The translations under genes and the position numbers were made by a program. Positions 43,762-54,848 of a stretch of 64,000 nt of DNA are shown here, one piece after another. Source of the stretch: Themeda triandra (lineage: Eukaryota; Streptophyta; Magnoliopsida; Poales; Poaceae); contig JAENPR010001608.1 of NCBI GenBank assembly GCA_018135685.1, positions 62,001-126,000 on the forward strand, in the 5' to 3' direction. Under the pieces are notes generated by a model. That model was given only the letters and a program-made list of their open reading frames with translations, made no database searches and was not told the origin of the DNA. Within the stretch, counting starts at the first letter, position 1, and every line of letters starts with the position of its first letter.

Positions 43762-45557
43762 ATGTTGGAGAACAGCATAGCCCCCGGTCGCTCTCGCTGA
43801 GGGCGACGCGGGCGGCGACACCACCTGCCGCGCCGAGCGCCGCCATCCCCCGGTCTCCCCCCGGCCGCCGTCGCCGCCCTTGCTCGCGGCGGCGGCGGCC
43901 GCGGCGGCGCGCTCAACAGCGCGACGGCCGCCGCTCCTCTCCCACCCTCGCGCTCCCACCTCCCCCTCCACCCCACCCTTCTCGACGACGGCGACCAGCG
44001 GCGACGGCCGGGCGGCTCCGGCTTGCGGCGCGCGGATCCGGCCATCTCCGGCCGGATCGGTGCCCGCGGGTCTCCCGGCGGCCCCCCCTTCTCCGATGTG
44101 ACGGCGGCCGGCGGATCCGGCCTTCGGCGGCTCCGGCGGCCCTCGCCCTCTCCGGCGGCCCCGCCCGGGCGTCGGGCGGATCCGGCCTCCGGTGGCCGGA
44201 TCCGGCCACTGCCGCCGGATCCGGTGCACCGGGCGCTCCCCACCCGGCCCCGGTGGCGGTCCGGGGGCCCCTCTGGAGCCGGCGCCGTGCTCGCTCGCGG
44301 CAAGGCCTCCTCGCGGTGGCCGGGTCGGGCGGTGGGCGCCGCGGCCTTCTCCTTGCCAGGGATGGCGGCGGCGGCGGTGGGAGGTGGCGGCTGGCGCCCG
44401 GACGCGCGGCCTCCCCGCCCTGTGCTGGTGGAGCGCGACCTCGTGGTGGTGTGGTGGTGCAGATTGGTGGTGCTTGCGACGCCATGGTGGCGTGGCCGGT
44501 GGTGGTGTACTTGGTTGCGTGCTTGTCTTGCCGTGGTGGCATGGCTCGTGGCGCTAGCCGCTTCCTACACCGCACTCGCCGCTGCCTTGCTTCATCGGGG
44601 CAAGCTTGGGGATGAAAATCCCTGGACGCTATTCACAGCGAAGTTGGCGTCCGTGGACGTCATTACCTTCTGGAAGGCTTTGCTGATGCTCCTTACTTGT
44701 CTCCTTTGTTGCGGGGCTGCCTTCCTCTTCGTTGTGTTGCGGGTCGTCGTCGTCGTCTCGGTTTGGTCGTCGCGCCTGCACCTATTTGAGCTTCATGTTT
44801 CTCTTCACCTAGTTGTCCAGTTAGTGAGTGTTGTAGTTGTTGGAGTCTTTTCCGGTGGATGCCTTGCGCCGCCGAGGTCGCGTTCCGGCGGAGCTTTGCC
44901 GCCGAGGTCGCGTTTCCGGCAGGTGTTTGGCCGCCGAGGGGTTTGCTTTGCCACCGAGGACGCGTCTCCGCGGAGTTGGTCGTTGAGGCCGCAGAGAGGT
45001 AGGGACGGATGCTTGGCCGTCGGGAGTTTCGGGTAAGTTCTCCTCGCCCGTGGTCCTGAGGGTGTTGGCCCTTAGTGACTCGGAGGAGTTGTCGGAGTCC
45101 GTGGGCTTCAGGGTGTTGCTTTGCCACCGAGGACGCGTCTCCGGCGGATGTTCATTGAGGTCGCTGAGGTGGGGACGGATGCTTGGCCGTCAGGAGTTTC
45201 GGGCGGATGCTTTGCCGCTGGGTCTTACTTTGCCGCCGAGGACGCGTCTCCGCCGGTGTCGGTCATTGGGGTCGCTGAGGTGGGGACGGATGCATGGCCG
45301 TCGGGAGTTTGGGCGGATGTTTTGCCGCCATGCTACGGTTCCGCTCACGCTGGCTACTTGGGTGTCGAGTTCTTCTTATTAGGTTCAGCTTTCGGGGTTT
45401 AGGTGGAGGGTCCCCCTTCATTTTTCTTACTTTGTGTTTGTGTGGAGGGTTTCGTTGGTAATCCATGGATTACGCGAATCCTTTTCAGACGGCCTTTCGA
45501 CCACTCCCACTTCTTCTTAATGAGTAACTTGCCAGAGTGCATGTGTTCGAAAAAAAA
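43762..45557 (+). mobile_element. Non-autonomous L1-like (LINE) insertion, about 1.8 kb
   Basis: It is flanked by a 15-bp duplication, AACATGTTGTCCGAT (43747-43761 and 45558-45572), with an A-run directly before the right copy. Variable-length duplications and a poly(A) end are marks of target-primed reverse transcription. The end, CTTCTTAATGAG...GTGTTCGAAAAAA, resembles 3' ends of grass L1 elements. The GC-rich front is CpG-dense, like an L1 5' leader. No endonuclease or RT reading is visible, so the middle seems deleted. A 337-residue frame (44023-45036) is open but Gly/Arg/Val-rich and looks like a composition effect. Confidence 0.78.
44945..45320 (+). repeat. Tandem repeats of about 90-110 bp in the L1-like 3' part
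   Basis: Three degenerate units start near 44945, 45120 and 45229. Each opens with TTTGCCACCGAGGACGCG (or GCCGCCGAGG) and continues through GGGACGGATGCTTGGCCGTC. Shorter related pieces (GCCGCCGAGGTCGCGTT) precede them from about 44870. Confidence 0.75.
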
Positions 45558-45572
45558 AACATGTTGTCCGAT
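45558..45572 (+). repeat. 15-bp target duplication, right (L1-like)
   Basis: AACATGTTGTCCGAT, immediately after the A-run. Confidence 0.85.
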
Positions 45573-46470
45573 GCGGTGGGGGAGGAGGCGCCAACAAAAC
45601 TTGGAATATGCCTTGCAGGCTTGAGTCTCTCGATCTTGTGCTACCCAAGTTGTCTACTTCTACGAGTCGTAGAGAGGTAGAGCAGACATAACCATCGAAC
45701 ACGACGTGTCACCATTTTGATATACTCCGTATCCATATACTATTAGTACGTACTTACCAAGCAAGGCATCACGCCTTACGTAAGAAGCTAGAGGTCAGTT
45801 GACCTGCAATTACCGGTACAATGTACCAACAATTATTCAGATCATAACGATCCTTCGATGCCTTATTATTTTAATTTTATTTTATATGTTCATCAGAGCA
45901 ATCACAGGAAGTGAGACGTACAGATAGAGCCATTCATCATCATCAGCTAAACATTAAATAAGAATAAGAATGATGCATGGGCTGCTAACGAGTCCCATTC
46001 TTTAGAGTTTAGACGCTGTGACCATGTGGTGTAGTGGTACTGAAGTATTCACAGCTTGCCTTGTAGCCTTTGTAGGTGATCATGTGGATGTGATGCGCTG
46101 AAAAAATACGTGTTGGCGTATATATACTTTATCTCGGTATTGATTTTGCCCGTTTTATAACTGTATAAATACTACTGCAATTCTATAGAATTCGATAAAA
46201 CTTGTATGATTCTCACATGTCGAATCATGTTAATCCCGCATTTACCTACACAAGTTCGTTCCAAATTCTTAGGAACAATTCACAGGTTCAAAGTAGTATA
46301 TTTGGTACTGGAATAATATGATCACGAAACTCTCGATTGACATGCAAGTTCTCTGCGCAACATGCATGAAAGCGAAATTCTAGCGTACACGAGTCTTGCA
46401 TGAGGCAAGAAGAGTAGGCAGGCAGCAGAGCGTGGCAACAGCTCCCGCGCGCATGCCGGTGATGCCGTCA
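45573..46470. other. Intergenic DNA downstream of the small host gene
   Basis: Mostly AT-rich with no coding signal. It would hold the 3' untranslated region and terminator of the minus-strand gene at 46479-46976. Confidence 0.45.
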
Positions 46471-46478
46471 TCATCAGT

Positions 46479-46976
46479 TCAGACGGCCGCCGCTGGCAGC
46501 CTTGCGGCGGCGACCGCCGCCCCGGCCTCGCCGCGCGCGAGGATGGACCGGTAGATCTCGACGAGCGCCTTCTCGTCGTACTCCCTGGTGAGCGGGCGCG
46601 GGCGGCTGAACGGGTCGGCCGCGGTGCAGAACGGCCCGGCGCCGCCGTAGCCCGCCACGGCGGCGGAGGACGCGAGGCGGAGCATGGTGTTCACGTACGC
46701 GTCGCGGAGCCGCGATAGCAGCCGCAGCGGCGAGAGCGCGCAGCAGGCGCCGGCCCAGGACGCCCGCGCGCCGGCGGACGTGCCACCCGCGGCGACGACG
46801 GTGCTGCGGCTGTGGCTGAGGGGGCTGCGGCTCGCCGCCGAGCTCCGCGGTCGGCAGGCGCGGGCGGCGCTGCGCCGCGGCCGCGTCGAGCCGGTCGTAG
46901 CCCCGGCGCTTCCAGTAGCCCTTGATGCCGCCCTTGTAGGCCGCCGCGCCCCGCCGCCGCCGACGACTCTTGGCAT
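46479..46976 (-). CDS. Small grass protein of unknown function, possibly frame-damaged
   Basis: From ATG 46976 the minus strand is open for 165 codons to a stop at 46479. The C-terminal half reads like a real conserved protein: SPLRLLSRLRDAYVNTMLRL, then PLTREYDEKALVEIYRSILA. In the N-terminal half a different frame looks more protein-like (AAYKGGIKGYWKRRGYDRLD), so two offsetting small indels, or sequencing error in GC-repeats near 46750 and 46950, are possible. A TATA box lies 177 bases upstream, which supports a real promoter. I know similar small grass proteins (about 150-170 residues, ending in YDEKALVEIYKSIL-like sequence) but no function. The start is chosen as the first ATG after the TATA box. 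Confidence 0.5.
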   Translation of the reverse strand: MPRVVGGGGARRPTRAASRATGSAGATTGSTRPRRSAARACRPRSSAASRSPLSHSRSTVVAAGGTSAGARASWAGACCALSPLRLLSRLRDAYVNTMLRLASSAAVAGYGGAGPFCTAADPFSRPRPLTREYDEKALVEIYRSILARGEAGAAVAAARLPAAAV

Positions 46977-47152
46977 GGCCGGTCGTCGGTCGCGGGGTGG
47001 TTCTTGGTTCCTTGGAGAGGCTGAACTCGCGTGCTCAGGTGGCCGACCGCGCGAGCTGCGGAGATGCAGAAATGGTGGAGAGGTGCAGAAATGGTGGAAA
47101 GGGGGGTCACTCACATGTGCAACTGCAACGAGGCGGCTAGCGGCTGCCGCAC

Positions 47153-47159
47153 TTTTATA
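47153..47159 (-). promoter_or_regulatory. TATA box of the small host gene
   Basis: The minus strand reads TATAAAA about 180 bases upstream of ATG 46976, with a plausible leader of about 150 bases. Confidence 0.55.
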
Positions 47160-47199
47160 GCAATCTATCTGCCACCGTACACTAGCAGACAGAAACAAA

Positions 47200-48421
47200 A
47201 GTCAAAATATAGGTGTATTGGGAAGCTGTATGCTTCTCAAAAAGATACTGTACGCAATGTCTATGCTTCTCTTTATGTTACACCTATAAAACACAATGCT
47301 AAACAATCAAATATATTGCACCTGCAAGGATTAAATCACAGATCCTCACATGTGAATATGTGATTATTACACAAATGCTCACATGATATATATATTAATT
47401 GAATTGTTTTTTTTGACACAATATTAATTGAATTGTTGCAATCTCGATCGTCTTTTGATCGATGTTAGAGTTAGACAAATCCCGGATCTCGCTGCGCCTG
47501 CGCGTGGAGTGACTCCATGATATTAGCAATGCAATTTTAAATTGGATAGGATTTTCTATGAGGAAAAAAGAAGAGCAAAAGATCGGAGATACACCTCGGT
47601 GACCAGCAGTCCTGTAGAGTCCGTTATTCTCTAGGTCTTTTGACAATCATTACTTTTGTATGTCCCATTTCTGACAGATAGTCCCAGTTTGCCGGCGTGC
47701 TAATCGAACTTTCTTGGCGTGAGGAAAGGGCACTTGATTCGCCATAGCGCTACCTAATTCATGCAGCTACTTTTGTTGTGCAAAGAGTGTGTGCATGATG
47801 ATGAGCTTCTTCTTCGTTCGGGCTGGCCGTGCCCCAAGGCCAATCAAGTGGATGGATCAGGGTTGGTACTCAGATGATTAACGTCGATCTGCAAGGTTTA
47901 TATATGTTTGTTGATGTCATCTCACTGGGCAGCTTCGCGTTTTATGATTTGCCTTCTGTTTGAATATAGGAGCAAAGAAGAGAGTGCAGCCAAATTTATC
48001 TTCATCCTATGGGCCATGGCGGCTAAGTATACTTTTGATCCACTTCTAAACTCAAGGCATTGTGTTATATCCATTATATTTCAACTCCATTGCTGATTTG
48101 TTTCCTGACTGATTAAACAGAGATCATCTATTTGTCAATTGAATCTCTGAATCCGTACATGATTGTGGTCTGATAACGTGCTGTCCTATGCACCTTTATT
48201 GTTTCGCCGATCAGAATAATCTAATTGTCTTGCCGTGAGAGAATCGTGTGTTCAGCTATAGATATGTGATGATACATATACGATTGATTAGTCAAGTTAA
48301 CTTATTTTCAGTTTGTGCCAACGAAGAGTCACCACACAGGCCGCATGTATCCTTTCGTATTCCTGTTGGCGATCCGGCAATAGGATTTTTTTTTTTTTGA
48401 CATAGTTCGTGTGGGGGAACG
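47200..48421. other. Intergenic DNA upstream of the small host gene
   Basis: AT-rich, no coding signal. A short direct repeat (ATTAATTGAATTGTT, near 47393 and 47422) and a T-run near 48388 are the only marks. Confidence 0.45.
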
Positions 48422-48486
48422 AGCTGTACAGTATATTCACATCATCTATCCTTCAATTTCTGCAGTGCTAGACCAGCTGTACAGTA
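48422..48486 (+). repeat. 53-bp tandem unit, copy 1 and the start of copy 2
   Basis: Copy 1 is 48422-48474. Copy 2 starts AGCTGTACAGTA at 48475-48486 and is interrupted there. Its remaining 41 bases appear at 53827-53867 with one mismatch. Confidence 0.85.
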
Positions 48487-48879
48487 TTACCTCCTACCAT
48501 TCTATGTTGTTTGCTGGCGGAGGTTGTGGACACGTCTCCTCAAATTCATTCGAGCTATCCACGTCGCCCCCAATACCCCCATATAAATTGAGGCTCCCTT
48601 CAGGCAAAAAAAAAAAAAAAGAAAAGGAAAAAAGAAAAAACCACGGCCGCTCCTTTCTCCACGCCCGACTCCGACCACGCCTCCGTCGCCCCGCGCCCGC
48701 CTCCTCTTCCTCTCCGGCCTCGCGGCGACGAGGGCTGGCCGGCGCGGGCGAGCGGGCCGCGCCCGCCGGCGCAGCGCGGGGAGCGGCGAGGGCGGCCGGA
48801 GCAGGGCCGCGCGCGCGCGCGGCGGCGCGGGCGAGGGCTGGCGCGGAGCCATGGCGGAGCTGCGGCGGTGGCCGGCCCC

Positions 48880-49145
48880 TCCCGTCTCTCTCCATCTCCC
48901 TCCTCTTGATTTGCCACCGAGCCGTCTTGCAACATGTTGGTGACATTTTTTCCCTCTTCCATGCTCTAGGTTTTCTCTTCCATGTTCTAGGGTTTGCTCA
49001 CTAGCGGCGGGCGGCGGCGAGCGGTGTCGGCGGGCTGGCCGCTTCCCTCTCCTCCTCTCGATTTGCCGCCGAGCCATCGCAAAGAAGCAGGTGATATTTT
49101 CCCCCTCTTTCATGTTCTAGGATTTTTTTCCATGTCGTATGGTTT
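48880..49145. repeat. Imperfect tandem duplication inside the Helitron, about 110 bp
   Basis: Unit 1 (about 48880-48992) and unit 2 (about 49040-49146) share GATTTGCC(A/G)CCGAGCC, CATGTTCTAGG and a closing GGTTTGCT. About 40 bp of GC-rich sequence separates them. Confidence 0.65.
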
Positions 49146-49695
49146 GCTGCAGTTGGATTCGAAGCGACCTTCTCTGCGTTCGATTCTTTCTGCCGACCGG
49201 GAGTGGATGGCCCGGTTCTCGCAGCTTCCGGCGTCCGGGGTTGCGGCACGGAGATGTCCTGTCACGGCACTTGCCTTGGCACACACCATCGTGTGTTGTC
49301 CCTTCCCTCTCCTACCTTTACGCTTTACCTCCTCTATGTGTGTGTGCTGCAATCCGGAGACCTGCACATCCTTTCTCTAGCATCTCTTGTGAATGAATAC
49401 ATCTCTATGGCGGTGCTTTGCTCGCTGATTAGCACGGTCGTAGAGCGGCGACAACTCTGGGCTGCCGCATCGTTGGCTGGTCTGGAGCTGTTGTTGCCCG
49501 CCGTCTACTCAAACCTAGAGCAGCCATGCCATGCCTACACAATGCTGCTAGACAAAGGTGTGTGCTCTCTTGTTTTTAAAATGTGTAGGCCATTAGCAGA
49601 GCTGATATCCTTTGATGGCGTGTGTCTAACTGAGGTTTTGGGATTGTGCGATGATGAATTGATAGACTGAGACAATGGAATTGTGCAATTTAACC

Positions 49696-49765
49696 CCAAC
49701 CATTCTATGTTGGTTGTTGTCGGAGGTTGTGGACATGTCTCCTCAAATTCATTCATGCTTTCCGT
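49696..49765 (+). repeat. Internal second copy of the Helitron 5' terminal sequence
   Basis: ACCATTCTATGTTG, then GGAGGTTGTGGACATGTCTC and CTCAAATTCATTC, match 48497-48556 near the 5' end. This suggests a partial tandem or nested copy. Confidence 0.7.
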
Positions 49766-52700
49766 GCCATTGCAAATTCATCGAGGCTTTCAACGTCGCT
49801 CCAATTATCATCCTTCCATGGATCTTGCCATTTGCATTGATTTTGTGATGGCAATATAATGTCATTGTATCATGGCAATTCTCTTTGGCACATGTTCTTT
49901 TTATTTTTATTAGTTGCTGCATTTTGTGCATTATCTATTACTGAGGATGAGCCCATTGTCGATGATGTCTTTACTTCACATAATTTGTTGGTTCTATTAC
50001 TGAGCACATCCCATTGCCAATGATATGTTTATTTCTTTCCATCTATCCACTTTCTTGCAAATATACTAATGCAACACCATGTTGCCCTTCCTCCTCTTCT
50101 ATGGAGAGCATAAGCCACATTGCCCCGCCGGTCGTACAATTTGCAGGTTACTATAATTTACTTTGCTTTTTCTGCTACATTTTCCTTTATATTTCCTTAG
50201 ATTTGCTCGACCATTTTTTGCTTCGCCCCCACCTAATTCTCTGTAATACAAAGGTGCTTCTGCCCAACTTCGATGAGCTGGACTTTGTGTTTAGATTTAG
50301 CCTCTGGTTGTAGAACATGAACACATAGTTTTTCCTTTAGTTGAGTTAGAGCTCAGATTTGTTCGTTGCTATTTTTCCTCGAGGATCGATTTGTCTCCTT
50401 TGCATTCAATTCCATATGATCTTGTGGTTGTTACTTCAAAGGGTTTCAGTTATGGGAAACAGTTCTTCAACCAAACAACCTTCTGTGATTTGTTTCAAAT
50501 GCTTAGAATTCAGTAATTTAGAATGCTTAGTCTGTTCTGTGTTCTCGTTCTTTTGTGCACACCTAGGAGTGGATGGCCTAGCTATTGCTGGCGAGGTTTC
50601 GAGATGGAGATGAGGCGGAGCTACAAAAGCCCTCGATGCCATGGTCACAGCTGCTCTCCCTACTCCATCATTGTTACCATGCTTCAATTTTAGCTTGCTG
50701 ATTCATGATTCCTTTGTAGATTTGTTTGTGCCGAAAGATTGCTATATGGTAACTGTATGTGCCCTCTTCCAGAGATATATAAGGGTCAGCACAATATATT
50801 TTTTTATTTGCCTTCTCAATGGATTAAGACAACATCTGTATATACATGTTCTGCTCGGTTTCTTCCTCCTTGCCAAGTGCTCAGTTTGTGTATTTCAATG
50901 GTTCTTGCATGCAGCAGCATACTCAGTCACAGATTTGGAATGCCTCATCCAATAAGATATCGGGAGAAATACTCGGTCACGTATGTTGCTGCACATAATA
51001 TTCTCCCGATCACATAGAAGAGAGTTGCTTTGTACTCCACTTCATCAGGTATTCATGTCTCAACATTTTTTCCTCCTTTGTTCAGTATCACAATTCACAA
51101 ACATTTGTCATGTGCTGCGTATATTCCTCAAACAATTGATTGGTTAAAAATGATAAATAGGTGTTAAATAGTGATTGAATAATCAAAATGGAGAAAAGAG
51201 CCACCAATATTTGGTGTCAAATGTGTGAGATCTGATTTCCATGAATCTAATTATACTTGAAAGTTTGATCGGAGCAGCTACTATGTGTTTTTTGTTTACA
51301 TATTCGTTGCCATGCTGATATATGAGGGGTTAGTAACAAGTACGGGGGGATTTTTCATCTTTTTTTTGGGTGTGGTGAAGAAAAGGTAATGAATTAATGA
51401 ATCATCGATTGTTGTAGATGTAGTTAATTACAAAATTTATTGTCCCTTAGTCTGCACATGGTGAAGGGAGCATTACTGACTGAACTGAACCCACCTAAAC
51501 GGTTGACTGGCAAGTACATCGAGACAACAGGGCCGGTTTGCTTGTCTCAGATGGTTTAGTCGATGTATAGTGTTAGAGCATAGTCCCTAGAGATCCGCTT
51601 TACAATTTAGTCACTTAGAATGGATGTCTCCGTATTTCAAAAGCTTTCTTCTTACGATTGTTGCTGTTCATATTAGCTATATATGTGTTCAGCTCTCACT
51701 AATGTAAGAATAAACAGTAGACATTCTCTTAGTATTAGTGCATTGTGGCCCTAGGCTTTAGAGCTAAGAAAAATATAGATGCTTCTTTTCTCCCGTGTAA
51801 TATATAGTGTCTACCTAACAACAACATTCACTTATTTTGGTTCCAATAAATTTTAGAATCCGTAAGCATAACATGTGCTGCGTGTTATTTTTCCATGGTT
51901 GCTGGACAAAACCAGATGTGCTTCTAGGTTCATTCTGATTTTACTTAGTTAGCCAAAGACTACTGCTTAGGCAATGGTTCCATGTAGAGCAATGAGTTAG
52001 CTGAAAAGCGCTGCCAAGTGCCCAAGTATGCATAGTTGGGTATATAATCTTCCTCCTTTTCGTGCTTCATTATCCCAAATTGTTGTTTGCCTTATGGTTT
52101 ATGCGGTAAATGATGAAGGATTCGAGATTTTAGCTAATTAATATTTGTTAACCCTTGCTAACTTTCGCTTCGAGATGTTGCTTCCTTCTCCTGTATTCAT
52201 CTACGGCACATAATGCGAGCATTGCATCAGTCTTTCCAATTTTGCTCTTGCAGCATTTGGAGCTCTAATTTTGTACTGTACAGGATGGGATCAATAGACC
52301 AAGGCCGATTGTAGACCGAAATATTACTGCCCCCAAGCAATATCATCTTCGGAGGCAAGTGATAATTGTTTGTTCATTCACGGTGACTATATACATTCCC
52401 ATGCTCAAAAGTTGCAACATATACTTACAAGAAATGCTCCTCTCACTCTTTGCTAAACCTTATCTATATGACCTATTTGTATCAATCAATGTTAATATTT
52501 GTGCTTTATCACACTTTTATACATACAAAAATTAATGATGCAATGGCGATGTGTGTGCTCTGCAATGAGAGTACTAATACTAAAAAACATAAGAGAACAA
52601 TATCAGACAACTTACATTGAGATTTCTAAACTGGTTATATATGTGTGCTTATATAAAATAGTATGTCACTGTTTGTACAGCTATTTGTGATCCCCCTTGC

Positions 52701-53798
52701 ATACAGAGTTCAGAGTTCTACCATATTGCAGATTTAGTTCAGATGCTAACTACTGAAGCTTACCGGTTTCTGTAGAAGCAATAGAAAAGAAAAGAAAAGC
52801 CATATGCATACATATCCTTTCAGTATCACTTATGATGCAAAAGATAATGCCTGGAACATTGTTGTTGTTGACGCCATCTATGATCCCTTTACTCTACTAT
52901 GTTGATTGTAATATATAGGTTGCAAAAATTATAACCTATGGTGCAAACCACATTGCCTGGAGCATTGAGCAAATTTATTGCTCACTCACGCAAGGAGATG
53001 TATCTCTTGAATTATCTCGTATCAACCTACATGTAAATTGCAAAGCGTCTTGAGCATCCCTTTGTCGTGAAGTGCTGCTAAGAAATTAAGAAATTATTCA
53101 ATGTGTCTTGGCTACATAGTGAGCAATTAGTTGTGCTGATGGTGATAGTGGCCCAATGGAACATTCTGAAACATGTTAGATTCTTGGTACACTGTCTTTT
53201 TTTTTTTGCTTTTTACTATTCTCTTATTGTCTAAAATTGTCAGGTCAGCATGCGAATACTATGGTATGATACATATATATCTTTGTGTAGGAGCTATGGA
53301 GAACTGCTGGATTTCTGTGGTTTCGTAGTGCTTCATTGCCCTCATCAAATCTCTATCCCTAATTAACTCATGTTTTTGTTTGCTTATATGTAGTCAAGAA
53401 CATAAAGGATTTGACGACCGAAGATGGCCATGCATAGGTATTTTGTCTCGGTGGTTCGCAAGCATATCTCGTGGCGATAAATATGTTAAGGAACCGTTCT
53501 AGAAGATGTGGCTTCCCCTTAAAGCTTGGATGGCATGGTATGTCGAGAACCAGCTTCGGCTTTTAGTTCGGCGCATGAAACGTGTATGCAAGGTTTAGAA
53601 ATTCAGAATTTCAGGATGATGTTGAAGGGCTAAGATTTAGTCACTCTAAACAAAAAGGTTGAAGATGATTTCAAAATACTATGATAATTTATATGCACAT
53701 ATACTCAATTGCTTCGTGTGACAATGTCGTTCCAATTTTCTGGTGCGAATTGACTATAAATAGCAATGTATGTACTTCATATCTTAATGTTTGTGCTG

Positions 53799-53826
53799 GG
53801 CGCGCAAGTGCGCGCCATTCCACTAG
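53799..53826 (+). repeat. Helitron 3' terminal hairpin and CTAG end
   Basis: An 8-bp perfect stem (GGCGCGCA/TGCGCGCC) with a 2-base loop, then ATTCCACTAG. Confidence 0.85.
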
Positions 53827-53867
53827 TATTCACATCATCTATGCTTCAATTTCTGCAGTGCTAGACC

Positions 53868-54132
53868 GTTGCTCTGTTTATTGCCACAAAAAGCTAGGTT
53901 TGGATGCACATTTGTATCTACCTCAAACTGGAGTAGATTGGAGCTACAACTTAGTCCATCAACCCAGTTCAACACATGTAGATTGAGACAAATACGTGGA
54001 CATCCAAAACAGCCCCTTACTGTTTATTTGTTACGTGGACTACCGAACGGCGAAAGCTCGGCAAATATTTAGGCATCGTAGGCGTGTTTAGAGTTATAAT
54101 TTTCTAGGATTCTCGGGTTCCGCGTGCCTACC
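53868..54132. other. Intergenic DNA right of the Helitron
   Basis: No coding signal recognised. Confidence 0.4.
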
Positions 54133-54420
54133 TGTTAGATTACGGCCGGTTGTATAGCCCGTTAGGGTTAAATAAAAGGGCAATCTCTATATATAAGGAG
54201 AGGAGATGTATCAATCTACTCAAGCAAGAATTAAGAAGGAAAATCCTTCCCTCTTGTCCGGTCGTGGGCCAATGCCCCCGCCCGCACCTTCCTCGCCCTC
54301 ATAGCCCTAACCGCCGCTGTTGTGAATAGTGCCCATGGATACTGTAGCACCGCGGTATAGTAGTGCGCCCATTGCCACCGCTTTCTCAACTCTCGCTCCC
54401 TCGCATCCACACAACCCATG
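54133..54420 (+). mobile_element. Possible partial Copia-type LTR
   Basis: TGTTAGATTACGGCCGG at 54133, a TATATATAAGGAGAGG box near 54190 and GTATCAATCTACTCAAGCAA are typical of small Copia LTRs. No matching end or target duplication was found, so it may be a truncated solo LTR. Confidence 0.4.
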
Positions 54421-54503
54421 GATGTCCATAATAGGTGTTCCCCTGAACCATTTGTAAGCACATCAACTGAACAATGCCGACACTGCATTATGCACATATA
54501 TTA

Positions 54504-54692
54504 TACTTTCTTCGTTCTAAACTGTAAATCTCTTTGTCCCAATTTTAGTGTCGTTTTAGGTGTGCTTTTAGGTGTCCACATTCAAAGGTGCATGCATGTA
54601 TCTAGATGAGTTTCCGACCAAGTACGAGAATCTTGCATGTATCTCGGGTATTGGCTAAAACGACAAATAAATTGGGATAGATGGAGTATCTA
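54504..54692. mobile_element. Stowaway-like MITE relic
   Basis: The left end (CTTTGTCCCAATTTTAGTGT, near 54530) and the right end (complement of TCCCAATTTATTTGTCGTTT, near 54670) form an inverted pair over about 30 bases, closing with GATGGAGTA. Borders are approximate. Confidence 0.4.
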
Positions 54693-54834
54693 GGTATACG
54701 TAGGATCTAGACGAAGAGTGAAATGGATGTAAAAAAATAAAATAATTTGCAATTTAGAACTAAGAGGATATTATATTATTATCGTGGCCCATATGTTCTA
54801 CGTCATTGCAAACCATGTCATATCATTTACACTA

Positions 54835-54848
54835 ACGCATTGTACTCG
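54835..54848 (+). repeat. 14-bp target duplication, left
   Basis: ACGCATTGTACTCG, matched at 55634-55647. Confidence 0.85.

Larger units (their letters stand above)
48487..53826 (+). mobile_element. Helitron candidate, about 5.3 kb
   Basis: The 3' end is classical: hairpin GGCGCGCA-AG-TGCGCGCC (53799-53816), six bases, then CTAG (53823-53826) and host T. The 5' border follows from the flanks: the second copy of a 53-bp tandem unit is split exactly between A 48486 and T 53827, giving a clean A/T insertion without duplication. The predicted 5' end begins TTACCTCC, not the usual TC. Inside are a GC-rich gene-like front (48640-49060), a poly(A) tract (48606-48640) and long AT-rich text. No Rep/helicase reading is visible. 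Short frames (for example 49203-49670, 155 codons) match nothing I know. Confidence 0.65.

Noticed and set aside
44023..45036. 337-residue frame in the L1-like insertion
   Set aside because: Gly/Arg-rich then Val/Leu-rich, crosses the tandem repeats, and matches no LINE ORF; treated as non-coding.
46479..47198. Extended 239-residue form of the small host gene starting at 47198
   Set aside because: Its start lies upstream of the TATA box at 47153-47159; the ATG at 46976 is preferred.
48502..49113. Minus-strand 203-residue frame in the GC-rich front of the Helitron
   Set aside because: Arg/Pro/Ala-rich, includes a poly-Phe run from the A-tract, and frames are open on both strands.
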